Assembly (NCBI RefSeq): GCF_010727325.1 | Contig: NZ_AP022565.1 | Coordinates: forward strand, 1,922,001-1,986,000 | Source: Mycolicibacterium alvei | GTDB lineage: Bacteria; Actinomycetota; Actinomycetes; Mycobacteriales; Mycobacteriaceae | Reading direction: 5' to 3' | Length of the DNA: 64,000 bases | Shown: positions 53,645 through 62,197 of the stretch, one piece after another | Numbering within the stretch: position 1 is the first letter of the stretch | How the letters are laid out: every line of letters begins with the position of its first letter | Notes under the pieces: model-generated | What the model was told of the DNA's origin: nothing | Database searches by the model: none | What the model saw: only the letters and a program-made list of their open reading frames with translations | Program-made: the position numbers and the translations under genes

Positions 53645-54130
53645 ATGGCCCGCGCAGCAACCCCGGCGATCGCCGCGCTGGTCGCCGCGGGTATCGACCA
53701 TCAGGTCGTCCGGTACCACCACGACCCCCGCAACGATTCGTTCGGTGCCGAGGCGGTCGCACAACTGGCCGCAGCGGGCTTCGCCGCCGAGCAGGTGTTC
53801 AAGACACTGGTCATCGCACTGCCCAAGGGGCTCGCGGTTGCGGTGCTGCCGGTGCCGACCAAGCTGTCGCTCAAGGCGGCCGCCGCGGCACTCGGGGTGG
53901 CCAGAGCCGAGATGGCCGACCCGGCCGCGGCGCAGCGCTCCAGCGGATATGTGGTGGGCGGCATCTCCCCACTCGGACAGCGCAAGGCGCTGCCCACCGT
54001 GGTGGACGACTCGGCGTTGACCTTCGAGAAGGTGCTGTGCAGCGCAGGGAAACGAGGGTGGGACGTCGCACTCGCCCCAGCCGACCTGATCCGGGCGACC
54101 GGCGCGGTGACCGCCGAGATCGCTGGCTGA
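53645..54130 (+). CDS. YbaK/EbsC-type aminoacyl-tRNA deacylase
   Basis: A 161-residue YbaK-like protein (VFKTLVIALPKGLAVAVLP near 52, with the functional lysine; GYVVGGISPLGQRK near 100). Members hydrolyse mischarged Cys-tRNA(Pro). The gene is intact here, whereas I recall the M. tuberculosis counterpart as split into two annotated pieces (Rv3224A/B). ATG at 53645. It is divergent from sigH. Confidence 0.88.
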   Translation: MARAATPAIAALVAAGIDHQVVRYHHDPRNDSFGAEAVAQLAAAGFAAEQVFKTLVIALPKGLAVAVLPVPTKLSLKAAAAALGVARAEMADPAAAQRSSGYVVGGISPLGQRKALPTVVDDSALTFEKVLCSAGKRGWDVALAPADLIRATGAVTAEIAG

Positions 54131-54177
54131 ATCGGCGTTGGTATTGACCTGTGCGCGGGCGCAGTAATGTGGTCGCG

Positions 54178-54732
54178 GTGATGCCGATGATGGTGGGTGC
54201 AACTGTGGCCTCGGGCGTCGCCGCTCTGGTGACCCTGTTCGGCACGTCCGCCCCGGCACCGCAGATCCGGCTCGTCGACGACACCGTCCCGATGACCCAA
54301 GGTGACGGCTCGCTGTCCGACGGACAGGTCCTGACCCCGTTCGACGTCCAGAACCCGGCGATCGGCCGGTTGGACCCGCGTCTGCTGGCCGCCGTTCAGA
54401 ACGCTGCCAACGCCGCGGCCGCCGACGGCGTCACCATGACCATCAACTCGGGGTGGCGGTCCACCGATTTCCAGCAGTCACTGCTCGATCAGGCGGTGCA
54501 GACGTACGGCAGCCTCGCGGCTGCCCGTCAGTACGTCCAGACGCCGACCGCGTCCCGGCATGTGACCGGTGAGGCGGTCGATATCGGGGGTCCGCAGGCC
54601 GATCACTGGCTGATCGCCAACGGCGCCCGCTTCGGGCTGTGCCAGATCTACGCCAACGAGCTGTGGCACTTCGAGCTCGTCGCCGACCCGGCCGGCACCT
54701 GTCCGCCGCTACAGCCCAACGCTGCGGGCTGA
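54178..54732 (+). CDS. VanY/D-Ala-D-Ala carboxypeptidase-like secreted protein
   Basis: A roughly 184-residue protein with an N-terminal hydrophobic signal (MVGATVASGVAALVTLFG) and a peptidase M15 domain. SRHVTGEAVDIGG (near 125-137) and NELWHFEL (near 160) supply the zinc ligands, and SGWRSTDFQQ precedes them as in VanY. It probably trims peptidoglycan stems. TTGACC (54144-54149) and TAATGT (54165-54170) place transcription start near 54177, so a leaderless mRNA from GTG 54178 is likely; the frame also allows GTG 54151. One base separates its stop from the metallothionein stop. Confidence 0.82.
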   Translation: MMPMMVGATVASGVAALVTLFGTSAPAPQIRLVDDTVPMTQGDGSLSDGQVLTPFDVQNPAIGRLDPRLLAAVQNAANAAAADGVTMTINSGWRSTDFQQSLLDQAVQTYGSLAAARQYVQTPTASRHVTGEAVDIGGPQADHWLIANGARFGLCQIYANELWHFELVADPAGTCPPLQPNAAG

Positions 54733-54733
54733 C

Positions 54734-54883
54734 CTATTCGGTGACCGGCACCATGTCGGCACCGCATGTGCACTTGTAGCTGGTTTCGGGACCCTTGCAA
54801 TGGCATTCGGACTCGACGCGGATCCGGCACCCACAACCCTCGTGAGCACAGGTCAGCACGGTTCCGGCAGGAACGACGCTCAT
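54734..54883 (-). CDS. MymT-like copper metallothionein
   Basis: A 49-residue cysteine-rich peptide with seven cysteines at 12, 17, 19, 27, 29, 38 and 40, in the order C-AHEG-C-G-C, C-H-C, C-T-C. This is the arrangement of mycobacterial MymT, which binds Cu(I) and protects from copper. ATG at 54883 has GGAGGA just upstream; a longer frame from 54925 would read through the promoter and is rejected. Convergent with the VanY-like gene. A dyad lies between the presumed -35 and -10 (54921-54947). Confidence 0.88.
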   Translation of the reverse strand: MSVVPAGTVLTCAHEGCGCRIRVESECHCKGPETSYKCTCGADMVPVTE

Positions 54884-54920
54884 GGCTCCTCCAATTCGTC
54901 TGTAAATCCATCGTCCCCCT

Positions 54921-54947
54921 CGCATAGCCCTGAACCGGGCAATTCAA
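54921..54947 (-). promoter_or_regulatory. Metallothionein promoter with a dyad in the spacer
   Basis: TTGAAT (54947-54942) and TATGCG (54926-54921) are separated by 15 bp that contain GCCC-N6-GGGC. A symmetric operator between -35 and -10 is typical for CsoR/RicR-type copper repressors; regulator identity is inferred. Confidence 0.5.
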
Positions 54948-54975
54948 TCCAACCCGGTCGGCATATCGTGTCTCT

Positions 54976-55824
54976 ATGACTCTGTCTGGGAAGACCATGT
55001 TCATCTCCGGCGCCAGCCGCGGTATCGGCCTGGCGATCGCGAAGAAGGCCGCCGCCGACGGCGCCAACATCGCCCTGGTCGCCAAGACCGCCGAACCGCA
55101 TCCCAAACTTGAGGGCACCGTCTACACCGCGGCCAAGGAGATCGAGGAGGCCGGCGGGCAGGCCCTGCCGATCGTCGGCGATGTGCGTGACGGCGATTCG
55201 GTGGCAGCCGCGGTTGCCAAAGCCGTCGAGCAGTTCGGCGGCATCGACCTCTGCGTCAACAACGCCTCGGCGATCAACCTCGGCTCCATCGAGGAAGTAC
55301 CGCTCAAGCGCTTCGACCTGATGAACGGCATCCAGATCCGTGGCACCTACGCGGTGTCGCAGGCCTGTATCCCGCACATGAAGGGCCGGGAGAACCCGCA
55401 CATCTTGACGTTGTCCCCGCCGATCCGCCTCGAATCGCAGTGGCTCAAGCCGACCGCGTACATGATGGCCAAGTTCGGAATGACACTGTGCGCGTTGGGC
55501 ATTGCCGAAGAGATGCGCGAGGCGGGCATCGCGTCCAACACGCTGTGGCCGCGCACGTTGGTGGCCACCGCCGCGGTCCAGAACCTGCTCGGCGGTGACG
55601 AGGCCATGAGCCGGGCCCGCAAGCCCGACGTCTACGCCGATGCCGCCTACGCGATCTTCAACCAACCGGCGCGCGAGTACACCGGCCAGAGCCTGCTGTG
55701 CGAGGACGTGCTACTGGCCAACGGTGTCACCGATCTGTCGGTGTACGACTGCACACCCGGCGGCGATCTCGGCGTGGACCTGTGGGTGGACACCCCCAAC
55801 CCGCCCGGATACGTCCAGCCGTAA
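54976..55824 (+). CDS. Short-chain dehydrogenase/reductase (Rv3224 homologue, HSDL2-like)
   Basis: A 282-residue classical SDR: SGASRGIG (near 11), NNAS (near 95) and the catalytic YMMAK (near 156). Its C-terminal extension and the SPPIRLES loop fit the hydroxysteroid-dehydrogenase-like HSDL2 group. Substrate unknown. TATCGT (54964-54969) ends seven bases before the ATG, suggesting a leaderless transcript. Confidence 0.88.
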   Translation: MTLSGKTMFISGASRGIGLAIAKKAAADGANIALVAKTAEPHPKLEGTVYTAAKEIEEAGGQALPIVGDVRDGDSVAAAVAKAVEQFGGIDLCVNNASAINLGSIEEVPLKRFDLMNGIQIRGTYAVSQACIPHMKGRENPHILTLSPPIRLESQWLKPTAYMMAKFGMTLCALGIAEEMREAGIASNTLWPRTLVATAAVQNLLGGDEAMSRARKPDVYADAAYAIFNQPAREYTGQSLLCEDVLLANGVTDLSVYDCTPGGDLGVDLWVDTPNPPGYVQP

Positions 55825-55900
55825 CCATTTGCCCGCATGACGAGCGACAAATTCAGCAGCCATCGAAAATTATTGCCGGGCTGAACCAATGCGACTAACA

Positions 55901-55916
55901 TCGAACATGTGTTCGA
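55901..55916. promoter_or_regulatory. Perfect SOS (LexA) box on the HNH gene start
   Basis: TCGAACATGTGTTCGA matches the mycobacterial LexA consensus TCGAAC-N4-GTTCGA exactly. It spans the GTG start (55909) and lies just after a TAACAT -10 (55896-55901). LexA bound there would block both transcription and leaderless initiation. Confidence 0.88.
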
Positions 55917-57501
55917 ATTGCTGGATCAGGCGGCGCTCGGTGAACTCACCGACGCCGCACTGATCGACACCCTCGAACACCACACCCGCGCCGAAGCCAT
56001 CCACGCCGCCACACGCCTGGCAGCCATCGCCGAGATCGTGGCCCGACACTGCGACGATGAAGACGAGATTTCCGCCCACTGTGCGATCGACGGCTGGGAA
56101 ACTGCCACCGCGGCGGTCGGCGCCGCCTGCAACCTGAGCCGCGGAGCCGCCTCCGCCCAGATGCGTATCGGCCAAGCACTACGCGAACGACTCCCCAAAG
56201 TCGCCGCCGACTTCGCCCATGGAGAAATCTCGGCGAAAGTGATCTCCACGATCACCTGGCGCACCCAACTCGTCACCGACGACGACGCCTTGGCATTGAT
56301 CGACACCGCCCTGGCCGGCGCCGCCACCACCTACGGTGCCCTGACCGCCACCAAGACCGAACAAGCCATCGATGTCTGGGTGGAAAAATTCGACCCCGCC
56401 GCCGTGCGCAGAACCCGCACCGCCGCGCGAGATCGTGATATTCATTTCGGTGACCCTGACGATCCCAACGGCACCGTCTCCATCTGGGGACGGCTCCTGG
56501 CCACCGACGCGGCCCTGCTCAGAAACCTGCTCAACACCATGGTCCGCGGAGTCTGCGACAACGACCCACGCACCCTCGGGCAACGCCGCTCCGACGCACT
56601 GGGCGCCATCGGCGCCGGAGCCGACCACCTCACCTGCCAGTGCAACAACCCCGACTGCGACGCCACCGGCGTCGACCCCCGCTCCCGCGCCGTCGTCATC
56701 CACCTGCTGGCACAGATGCTGCCCACCAGGGCCGATGACACCCACAACGACGAGGGCGATGACCACGCGGGTTCTGATGCGGCAGTCGAGACGCCCATCG
56801 ACGAACCCGCCGGCTCTGCTCAACCACCCCGCGACCCACGCATCCATGGCAAACCGGCCCTCGCTGGCCGCGGGGCGGACGGCACACCCGCCGTATCCGG
56901 CAGCCCCGCAGTCATTCTCGGTGGCGGGATCGTGCCCGCGCCCCTGCTGGCCGAACTGATCGCCACCGGAGCGACCATCAAGCACCTCACCAACCCCGAA
57001 GACCTCACCACCGAATCTCGGTACCGGCCCTCAACAAAACTCGCCGCATTCGTCCGGATGCGTGACCTCGTGTGCATGTTCCCCGGGTGCGGAGTAGCCG
57101 CCGACCATTGCGATCTCGACCATTGCGACCTGTGGCCGACCGGAGCCACCCACCCCGGCAACCTGGGGCCGAAATGCCGCACCCACCACCTCATCAAAAC
57201 CTTCAACACCGGTGAGGGTGGCTGGACCGATGTTCAACACCCCGACGGCAGCCACACCTGGACCGCACCCACCGGCCACACGTACCACACCACACCGTTC
57301 AGCCGAATCCTGTTCCCGGACAGGATCACCCACACCATTACCCACACCCCGGCCCCGCACCGAGCTCCGACGCCCACCGGCCCCGCCAACCGGCACATGA
57401 AAATGCCGGTCCGCCAACGAACCCGCGAACAAACCCGCACCCAACGCATCAACACCGAACGCCGGCTCAACGCCGAACTCGACAAACCCCCTCCGTACTA
57501 A
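55909..57501 (+). CDS. HNH endonuclease / DUF222 protein (13E12 repeat family)
   Basis: A 530-residue member of the mycobacterial 13E12 family: an N-terminal DUF222 helical domain (1-330) and a C-terminal HNH nuclease with CMFPGCG, DLDHCDLW and CRTHHLIK (about 385-430). The tail is Arg/Thr-rich. This family is multicopy, recombines between copies and is induced by DNA damage. The GTG at 55909 lies at the transcription start expected from TAACAT, so the mRNA is probably leaderless and under a LexA box. Its stop abuts a decayed alcohol dehydrogenase gene, which suggests the element landed in or near that gene. Confidence 0.9.
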   Translation: MFELLDQAALGELTDAALIDTLEHHTRAEAIHAATRLAAIAEIVARHCDDEDEISAHCAIDGWETATAAVGAACNLSRGAASAQMRIGQALRERLPKVAADFAHGEISAKVISTITWRTQLVTDDDALALIDTALAGAATTYGALTATKTEQAIDVWVEKFDPAAVRRTRTAARDRDIHFGDPDDPNGTVSIWGRLLATDAALLRNLLNTMVRGVCDNDPRTLGQRRSDALGAIGAGADHLTCQCNNPDCDATGVDPRSRAVVIHLLAQMLPTRADDTHNDEGDDHAGSDAAVETPIDEPAGSAQPPRDPRIHGKPALAGRGADGTPAVSGSPAVILGGGIVPAPLLAELIATGATIKHLTNPEDLTTESRYRPSTKLAAFVRMRDLVCMFPGCGVAADHCDLDHCDLWPTGATHPGNLGPKCRTHHLIKTFNTGEGGWTDVQHPDGSHTWTAPTGHTYHTTPFSRILFPDRITHTITHTPAPHRAPTPTGPANRHMKMPVRQRTREQTRTQRINTERRLNAELDKPPPY

Positions 57502-57731
57502 TCGAATCCCGATGACGCCGCGGATGTTTCGGCCTTCACGCATGTCGGTGATGGCCTCGTTGATCTGATCGAGCTTGATCACCGAGTGCTCGGAGAGGAC
57601 AGCGTATTCGGAGAAGGTGCCGAGCTGGCCGAAGGCCAGCAGGTCCTCGTCGCCAGGTGACGCCGGATGGTGTTGTCGGTGACCGTCTCCTTGACCATCA
57701 TCATCGCCCCGTTGTCGCAGAGGTACGTCAT
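57502..57731 (-). pseudogene. Remnant of a zinc alcohol dehydrogenase gene
   Basis: The minus strand encodes YLCDNGAMMMVKETVTDNT..RRHL (57731-57654), then after loss of one G the next frame gives GDEDLLAFGQLGTFSEYAV and LSEHSVIK, which is joined directly to LDQINEAITDMREGRNIRGV. These are separate parts of an NDMA/NAD-dependent alcohol dehydrogenase; about 200 residues between SVIK and LDQINEA are missing, as are the N-terminus and the stop codon. The relic ends exactly at the stop of the HNH gene. Confidence 0.75.
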
Positions 57732-57760
57732 CCCCGCCTACCCCATCTAGGCTCGCTTGC

Positions 57761-58564
57761 ATGCCTGACCCACAAGCCACCGAACCGCGGCCTACCAACT
57801 GGGCCGCCGGCCGCTACCAGGCCGTCGCCGAACAGATCGCCGTCATCGCCGATGAGGTCGTCGCCACCGCCGACCGGCTGCGGCCGGTCCGTGGCACCAC
57901 TCTGGTCGACCTGGCGTGCGGCACCGGAAGCGCCGCGCTAGCCGCCGCCGAGGCCGGCGCCGAGGTCACCGGTGTGGACCTCACCGCCGAGCTGATCGCC
58001 ATCGCCGCCGAGCGTCCAGGAGCGGAAGCAGTGCGGTGGGTGGTCGCCGATGCCGCGCACACCGGGCTGCCCGACGGCGGGTTCGGCACTGTGGTGTCGA
58101 ACATGGGCATCATCTTCGTCGAGCCCACCAGCCTGGTCGCCGAGGTCACCCGGCTGTTGAACCCGGGCGGGATCTTCGCGTTCTCGACCTGGATCCGCGA
58201 TGAGACCGGTAACCCGTTCTACAACCCGATCATCGAAATTCTGGGCCGGCCGTCGGCCGCCGTGTATTCGCCCGATCAGTGGGGCGACCTGGAAATCGTG
58301 CAGTCGCGGCTGACCGCGGGGTTCGACCAGGTCAGTTTCAAGACCGGCTCACACACTTGGCAATTCGAGTCCGTCGAGTCCGCAGTGCGCTTCATCTCCG
58401 ACGAGTCACCGATGCATGTCGACCTGCTGGGCCGACTGGACGAGACGACGCGCGACCGTCTGCTCGATGCGTTTGCCGCCGCATTGAGTGCGCAGGCCGA
58501 CGGCGAGGGCCGAGTCTCCTTCGGGGCGCCTTACGCGGTGGTGACCGCCCGGCTGCGGTGGTGA
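57761..58564 (+). CDS. Class I SAM-dependent methyltransferase
   Basis: A 267-residue methyltransferase with LVDLACGTGSAALAA (motif I, near 47-61), VTGVDLTAEL (post I) and LLNPGGIFAFSTW (motif III). It belongs to the broad UbiE/SAM-MT 11 group; no substrate is indicated. Convergent with the DUF7059-type methyltransferase gene. Confidence 0.85.
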   Translation: MPDPQATEPRPTNWAAGRYQAVAEQIAVIADEVVATADRLRPVRGTTLVDLACGTGSAALAAAEAGAEVTGVDLTAELIAIAAERPGAEAVRWVVADAAHTGLPDGGFGTVVSNMGIIFVEPTSLVAEVTRLLNPGGIFAFSTWIRDETGNPFYNPIIEILGRPSAAVYSPDQWGDLEIVQSRLTAGFDQVSFKTGSHTWQFESVESAVRFISDESPMHVDLLGRLDETTRDRLLDAFAAALSAQADGEGRVSFGAPYAVVTARLRW

Positions 58565-58589
58565 AACAGGTCGGTCCTCCGAAGAGCGG

Positions 58590-60083
58590 TCATTCTGCCT
58601 GATAGAGGATTCCGCGCCCGATCGCCTCACGTACCTCGGGCAGGGCGGCCTGCGCCAGCGCGTCGGCATTCACTCCGTGATGAGTGGCCAACAGCTGGAG
58701 CAAGGTCCCCAACGGCACCTCGCCGCGGCAACCCGCCAGCAGCGCCCGCAGCACCTCGTCGACCCCGATGACCGCGGCCGGGCCACCCGGGCGGCGCACC
58801 GCGGCCCCGACCTCCTGCCAGCCCTGCGGTCCGGGCAGCGACTGTGCCTCCAGAAAGACCGGCGCCGTGGAGAGCCGGGCCGCCAGCAGCGTGTCGTCGG
58901 ACGTGTCACGCAGGTAGGCCCGCCGGGCGAAGAAGGCGTCCACCTCGGCGCCGGTGACCGCCTCGTCGGCACCGGTGATCTCCTCGAGAATCTGCTCGGG
59001 CGGTTCGCCATCACGCGGGACCCGCAGCGAGATCATGCCCATGCCGATACCGGCGATGCCCTGCTCGGTGAACCAGTCGAGCCACTGCCCACCACGCTGC
59101 GCCTGCCGTTCGAGGTCCTCCCCGGCATCGGCCAGCCACAGCGACACATAGCTGACCGGGTCGGCCAGTTCACGCTGCACCACCCAGGCATGCAGACCGG
59201 TGCCGGCCAGCCAGCCGCGGACCCGGTCGCGCCAATCTGGACCGTCACGCACGATCCAGTTCGCCATGATGTGCGCGGTACCGCCCGGCAGCAGATGATC
59301 GCCCACCTGCTCGATCAGGCTCTGGCACAACGCATCTCCGGCAATGCCAGAGTCGCGGTAGATGTAGTCGCGGGTACCCGAACCGACCACGAACGGCGGA
59401 TTGGAGACAATCAGATCGAAACGCTCGCCCGCCACCGGTTCGAACAGGCTGCCGTGGCGCAGGTCCCACGACATACCGTTGAGCCGCGCGGTCATCGCCG
59501 CGAGCGCCAACGCCCGCTCGTTGGTGTCGGTGGCGACGATCTCGTCGCAGTGTGCGTCCAGATGCAGCGCCTGAATACCGCATCCGGTGCCGAGATCGAG
59601 GGCGCGGCCGACGGGGTTACGCGTGACGGCACGGGCCAGTGACACCGATGCCCCGCCGATCCCGAGCACATGATCGTGACGCAACGGGCCCCGCCGCACC
59701 GCAGCGTCCTGATCGGACACCACCCAGAAGTCCCGGGTTCCGTCACTGTGCGGGCGGATGTCGAGGGCCGCCCGCACCGTGGAGCCGTTGAGTTCCAGGA
59801 CACCGCTCGCTGTCAGCGTCTCCAGGCTGATCGACGGGAACGCCGCCTCGACGTCCTCCCGCGACTCCTCGGTCCCGAGCAGCAGCAGGCGCACCAGCAC
59901 GCCCAGGCGCTGCCGATCGGCCGGTGCGGCGTGGGTGACTCGCAGAACCGGCCACCACACGCCCCGGCCGAGCGCGGCGTTGGCGTCGGGGCCCAGCAGT
60001 TCGGCCACCCCGTCGGTGGTGAAGCCGGCCGACCGCAGATCAGCGCCGATCGCATCCACCACGCCGACATCGATCCCGCTCAA
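58590..60083 (-). CDS. HemK-like methyltransferase with extra domains
   Basis: A 497-residue protein. An actinobacterial N-terminal domain (1-140, likely the DUF7059 type) is followed by a Rossmann methyltransferase with ALDLGTGCGIQALHL (near 165) and SNPPFVVG (near 232). NPPF is the active-site motif of enzymes that methylate exocyclic or amide nitrogens, such as PrmC/HemK and RsmC. Protein or rRNA substrate unknown. TTG at 60083 overlaps the SRAP stop (TTGA); a GTG a few codons in is an alternative. Confidence 0.85.
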   Translation of the reverse strand: MSGIDVGVVDAIGADLRSAGFTTDGVAELLGPDANAALGRGVWWPVLRVTHAAPADRQRLGVLVRLLLLGTEESREDVEAAFPSISLETLTASGVLELNGSTVRAALDIRPHSDGTRDFWVVSDQDAAVRRGPLRHDHVLGIGGASVSLARAVTRNPVGRALDLGTGCGIQALHLDAHCDEIVATDTNERALALAAMTARLNGMSWDLRHGSLFEPVAGERFDLIVSNPPFVVGSGTRDYIYRDSGIAGDALCQSLIEQVGDHLLPGGTAHIMANWIVRDGPDWRDRVRGWLAGTGLHAWVVQRELADPVSYVSLWLADAGEDLERQAQRGGQWLDWFTEQGIAGIGMGMISLRVPRDGEPPEQILEEITGADEAVTGAEVDAFFARRAYLRDTSDDTLLAARLSTAPVFLEAQSLPGPQGWQEVGAAVRRPGGPAAVIGVDEVLRALLAGCRGEVPLGTLLQLLATHHGVNADALAQAALPEVREAIGRGILYQAE

Positions 60084-60838
60084 AACAACCCCATCTCTTC
60101 GGATTCGGCCGGCTCGATGAGCTCGGGGCCGTTGTTGCGGACACTGTTGACCAGTCGCGACACCTCACGAACGGCGATCCGGTCCAGGTCTCCGTGACCA
60201 CGCAGCAGTCCCTCGTCGATGGGGGCGTCGGGATCCATCCAGCGGTCCCAGTCCGGCGCGCTGATGGTCAGCGGCATCCGGTCGTGGATCTCGGCGATGG
60301 GACCGGCGGCGTCGGTCGTGATGATCGTGCAGCTGAGCAGGGGCGGCGCGTCTTTCGGTGCGCCTTGCGGACGCCACGTCGTCCACAGCCCCGCCATGAA
60401 CAGCAGCTCACCGTCGGCGCCGTACAGGTAGTACGGGGTCTTGGCTTTCTTACCGGGATTCGGCTTCCACTCGTACCAGCCGTCCATCGGGATCAGACAG
60501 CGCTTGTTCTTGGCGGAGTTCCGGAACGCCGGTGAGGTGGTGACCTTGTCGGCGCGGGCGTTGATCAGCAGGGGCCCCTTGGTATCTGGACCGCCACCCT
60601 CGGCGGTCTTCACCCATGGCGGGATCAGCCCCCAGCGCATGGACCGGACCCGCCGGGTCGACTCGTCCTCGGGCTCGGCGTGCCGTTTGACGACGCCGGA
60701 GATGGTCGTCGTGGGAGCCACGTTGTAGTTGGGGCCGGAGCTTGCCGTGCTCTCCGTGCTCGCCGCAGTCTCATCGAGGGCCTGGATTTTCTGCGCCAGC
60801 AACGCAGGATCGGTGGTCACCGCGAAACGTCCACACAT
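60080..60838 (-). CDS. SRAP/YedK family DNA-protein crosslink protein (Rv3226c homologue)
   Basis: A 252-residue SOS-response-associated peptidase fold protein. After removal of Met-1 the catalytic Cys-2 (MCGRFAVT) is exposed; asparagine (NYNVAPTT, near 38), glutamate (GWYEWK, near 120) and the histidine in IHDRMP (near 194) complete the site that crosslinks abasic DNA. It protects stalled replication sites. ATG at 60838 gives the M. tuberculosis length; the frame's upstream part is not used. The methyltransferase gene follows by overlap. Confidence 0.94.
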   Translation of the reverse strand: MCGRFAVTTDPALLAQKIQALDETAASTESTASSGPNYNVAPTTTISGVVKRHAEPEDESTRRVRSMRWGLIPPWVKTAEGGGPDTKGPLLINARADKVTTSPAFRNSAKNKRCLIPMDGWYEWKPNPGKKAKTPYYLYGADGELLFMAGLWTTWRPQGAPKDAPPLLSCTIITTDAAGPIAEIHDRMPLTISAPDWDRWMDPDAPIDEGLLRGHGDLDRIAVREVSRLVNSVRNNGPELIEPAESEEMGLF

Positions 60839-60904
60839 AGTGCCCATGGTTGCAGAGTCCGTGGACAAGGCAGGATGTAGTGCGTGAGCGCACGTGAGGA
60901 GCAG

Positions 60905-62191
60905 ATGACACATTGGCCGGCTCCGTCGGCCACGGTCCCGGTCGACGCCACAGTGACGGTGCCCGGTTCGAAGTCGCTGACCAACCGCGCGCTCGTGCTG
61001 GCCGCTCTGGCCACCACACAGGGCCCCTCGACGGTTCACGGCGCGTTGCGCAGCCGCGATACCGATCTGATGATCGACGCCATTCGCACCCTCGGCGTCA
61101 GCGTCATACCCGCCGAACATGACGACACCGAGTTGACGGTCACCGGTCGCATCGCACCGGCCCCGGATGCGCGGGTCGACTGCGGACTGGCCGGCACCGT
61201 CCTGCGGTTCGTGCCTCCGGTCGCCGCGTTGGGCACCACCTCGGTCACCTTCGACGGCGACGAGCAGGCCCGGGCCCGACCGATCTCGCCGCTGCTCAAT
61301 GGGCTACGCGGCCTGGGAGTCGACGTCGACGGGGACGCGCTGCCGTTCGCGGTGCGCGGCCGCGGCGCCGTGGCCGGCGGCACCGTCGAGATCGACGCGT
61401 CGGGGTCCTCGCAGTTTGTCTCGGGGTTGTTGTTGTCCGGTGCGACATTCACCGACGGGCTCACCATCGTGCACACCGGGACCTCGGTGCCCTCAGCTCC
61501 GCACGTGGCAATGACGGTGGCGATGCTGCGCGACGCCGGCGTGCAGGTCGATGATTCGGTCCCCAACCGCTGGCGGGTGTCCCCCGGGCCGGTCGCCGCG
61601 CGGGCCTGGCACATCGAGCCCGACCTGTCGAATTCCACACCGTTTCTCGCCGCTGCGATCGTCACCGGAGGAACAGTGCGGATCGCCGGCTGGCCGTCGG
61701 CCAGCATCCAGCCCGCCGACACCATCCTCGATCTGCTGGCGAAGGTGAATGCGACTGTTCACCAACGTGATTCATACCTGGAAGTCAGTGGCACCGAAGA
61801 CTACGACGGGTTTGACGCCGACCTGCACGATGTCGGCGAGCTGGCCCCCACCGTGGCCGCGCTGGCCGCACTGGCCGCTGACGGCTCGACGTCACGGCTG
61901 CGCGGCATCGCACACCTGCGCGGGCATGAGACCGACCGGCTGGCCGCGCTGACCACCGAGATCAACGGACTCGGCGGCGACTGCCACGAGACCGAGGACG
62001 GTCTGCTCATCACGGCCCGCCCGCTGCACGGTGGGACCTGGCGGTCCTACGCCGATCACCGGATGGCCACGGCCGGGGCGATCATCGGCCTGCGGGTGCC
62101 CGGTGTGGCGGTGCACAACATCGAGACCACGGCCAAGACCCTGCCCGATTTCCCGCTGATGTGGGAACAGATGCTGACGGGCGGGAAGTAA
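60905..62191 (+). CDS. aroA: EPSP synthase AroA
   Basis: A 428-residue 3-phosphoshikimate 1-carboxyvinyltransferase. [13 protein letters not shown] (near 20), [11 protein letters not shown] (near 93), [12 protein letters not shown] (near 168), [12 protein letters not shown] (near 343) and [11 protein letters not shown] (near 380) form the two-domain active site. It makes EPSP in the shikimate pathway. ATG at 60905 has GAGGAG four bases upstream; a GTG at 60884 is also in frame. It precedes the RsgA-type GTPase gene and is divergent from SRAP. Confidence 0.95.
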   Translation: MTHWPAPSATVPVDATVTVPGSKSLTNRALVLAALATTQGPSTVHGALRSRDTDLMIDAIRTLGVSVIPAEHDDTELTVTGRIAPAPDARVDCGLAGTVLRFVPPVAALGTTSVTFDGDEQARARPISPLLNGLRGLGVDVDGDALPFAVRGRGAVAGGTVEIDASGSSQFVSGLLLSGATFTDGLTIVHTGTSVPSAPHVAMTVAMLRDAGVQVDDSVPNRWRVSPGPVAARAWHIEPDLSNSTPFLAAAIVTGGTVRIAGWPSASIQPADTILDLLAKVNATVHQRDSYLEVSGTEDYDGFDADLHDVGELAPTVAALAALAADGSTSRLRGIAHLRGHETDRLAALTTEINGLGGDCHETEDGLLITARPLHGGTWRSYADHRMATAGAIIGLRVPGVAVHNIETTAKTLPDFPLMWEQMLTGGK

Positions 62192-62197
62192 ACCACC

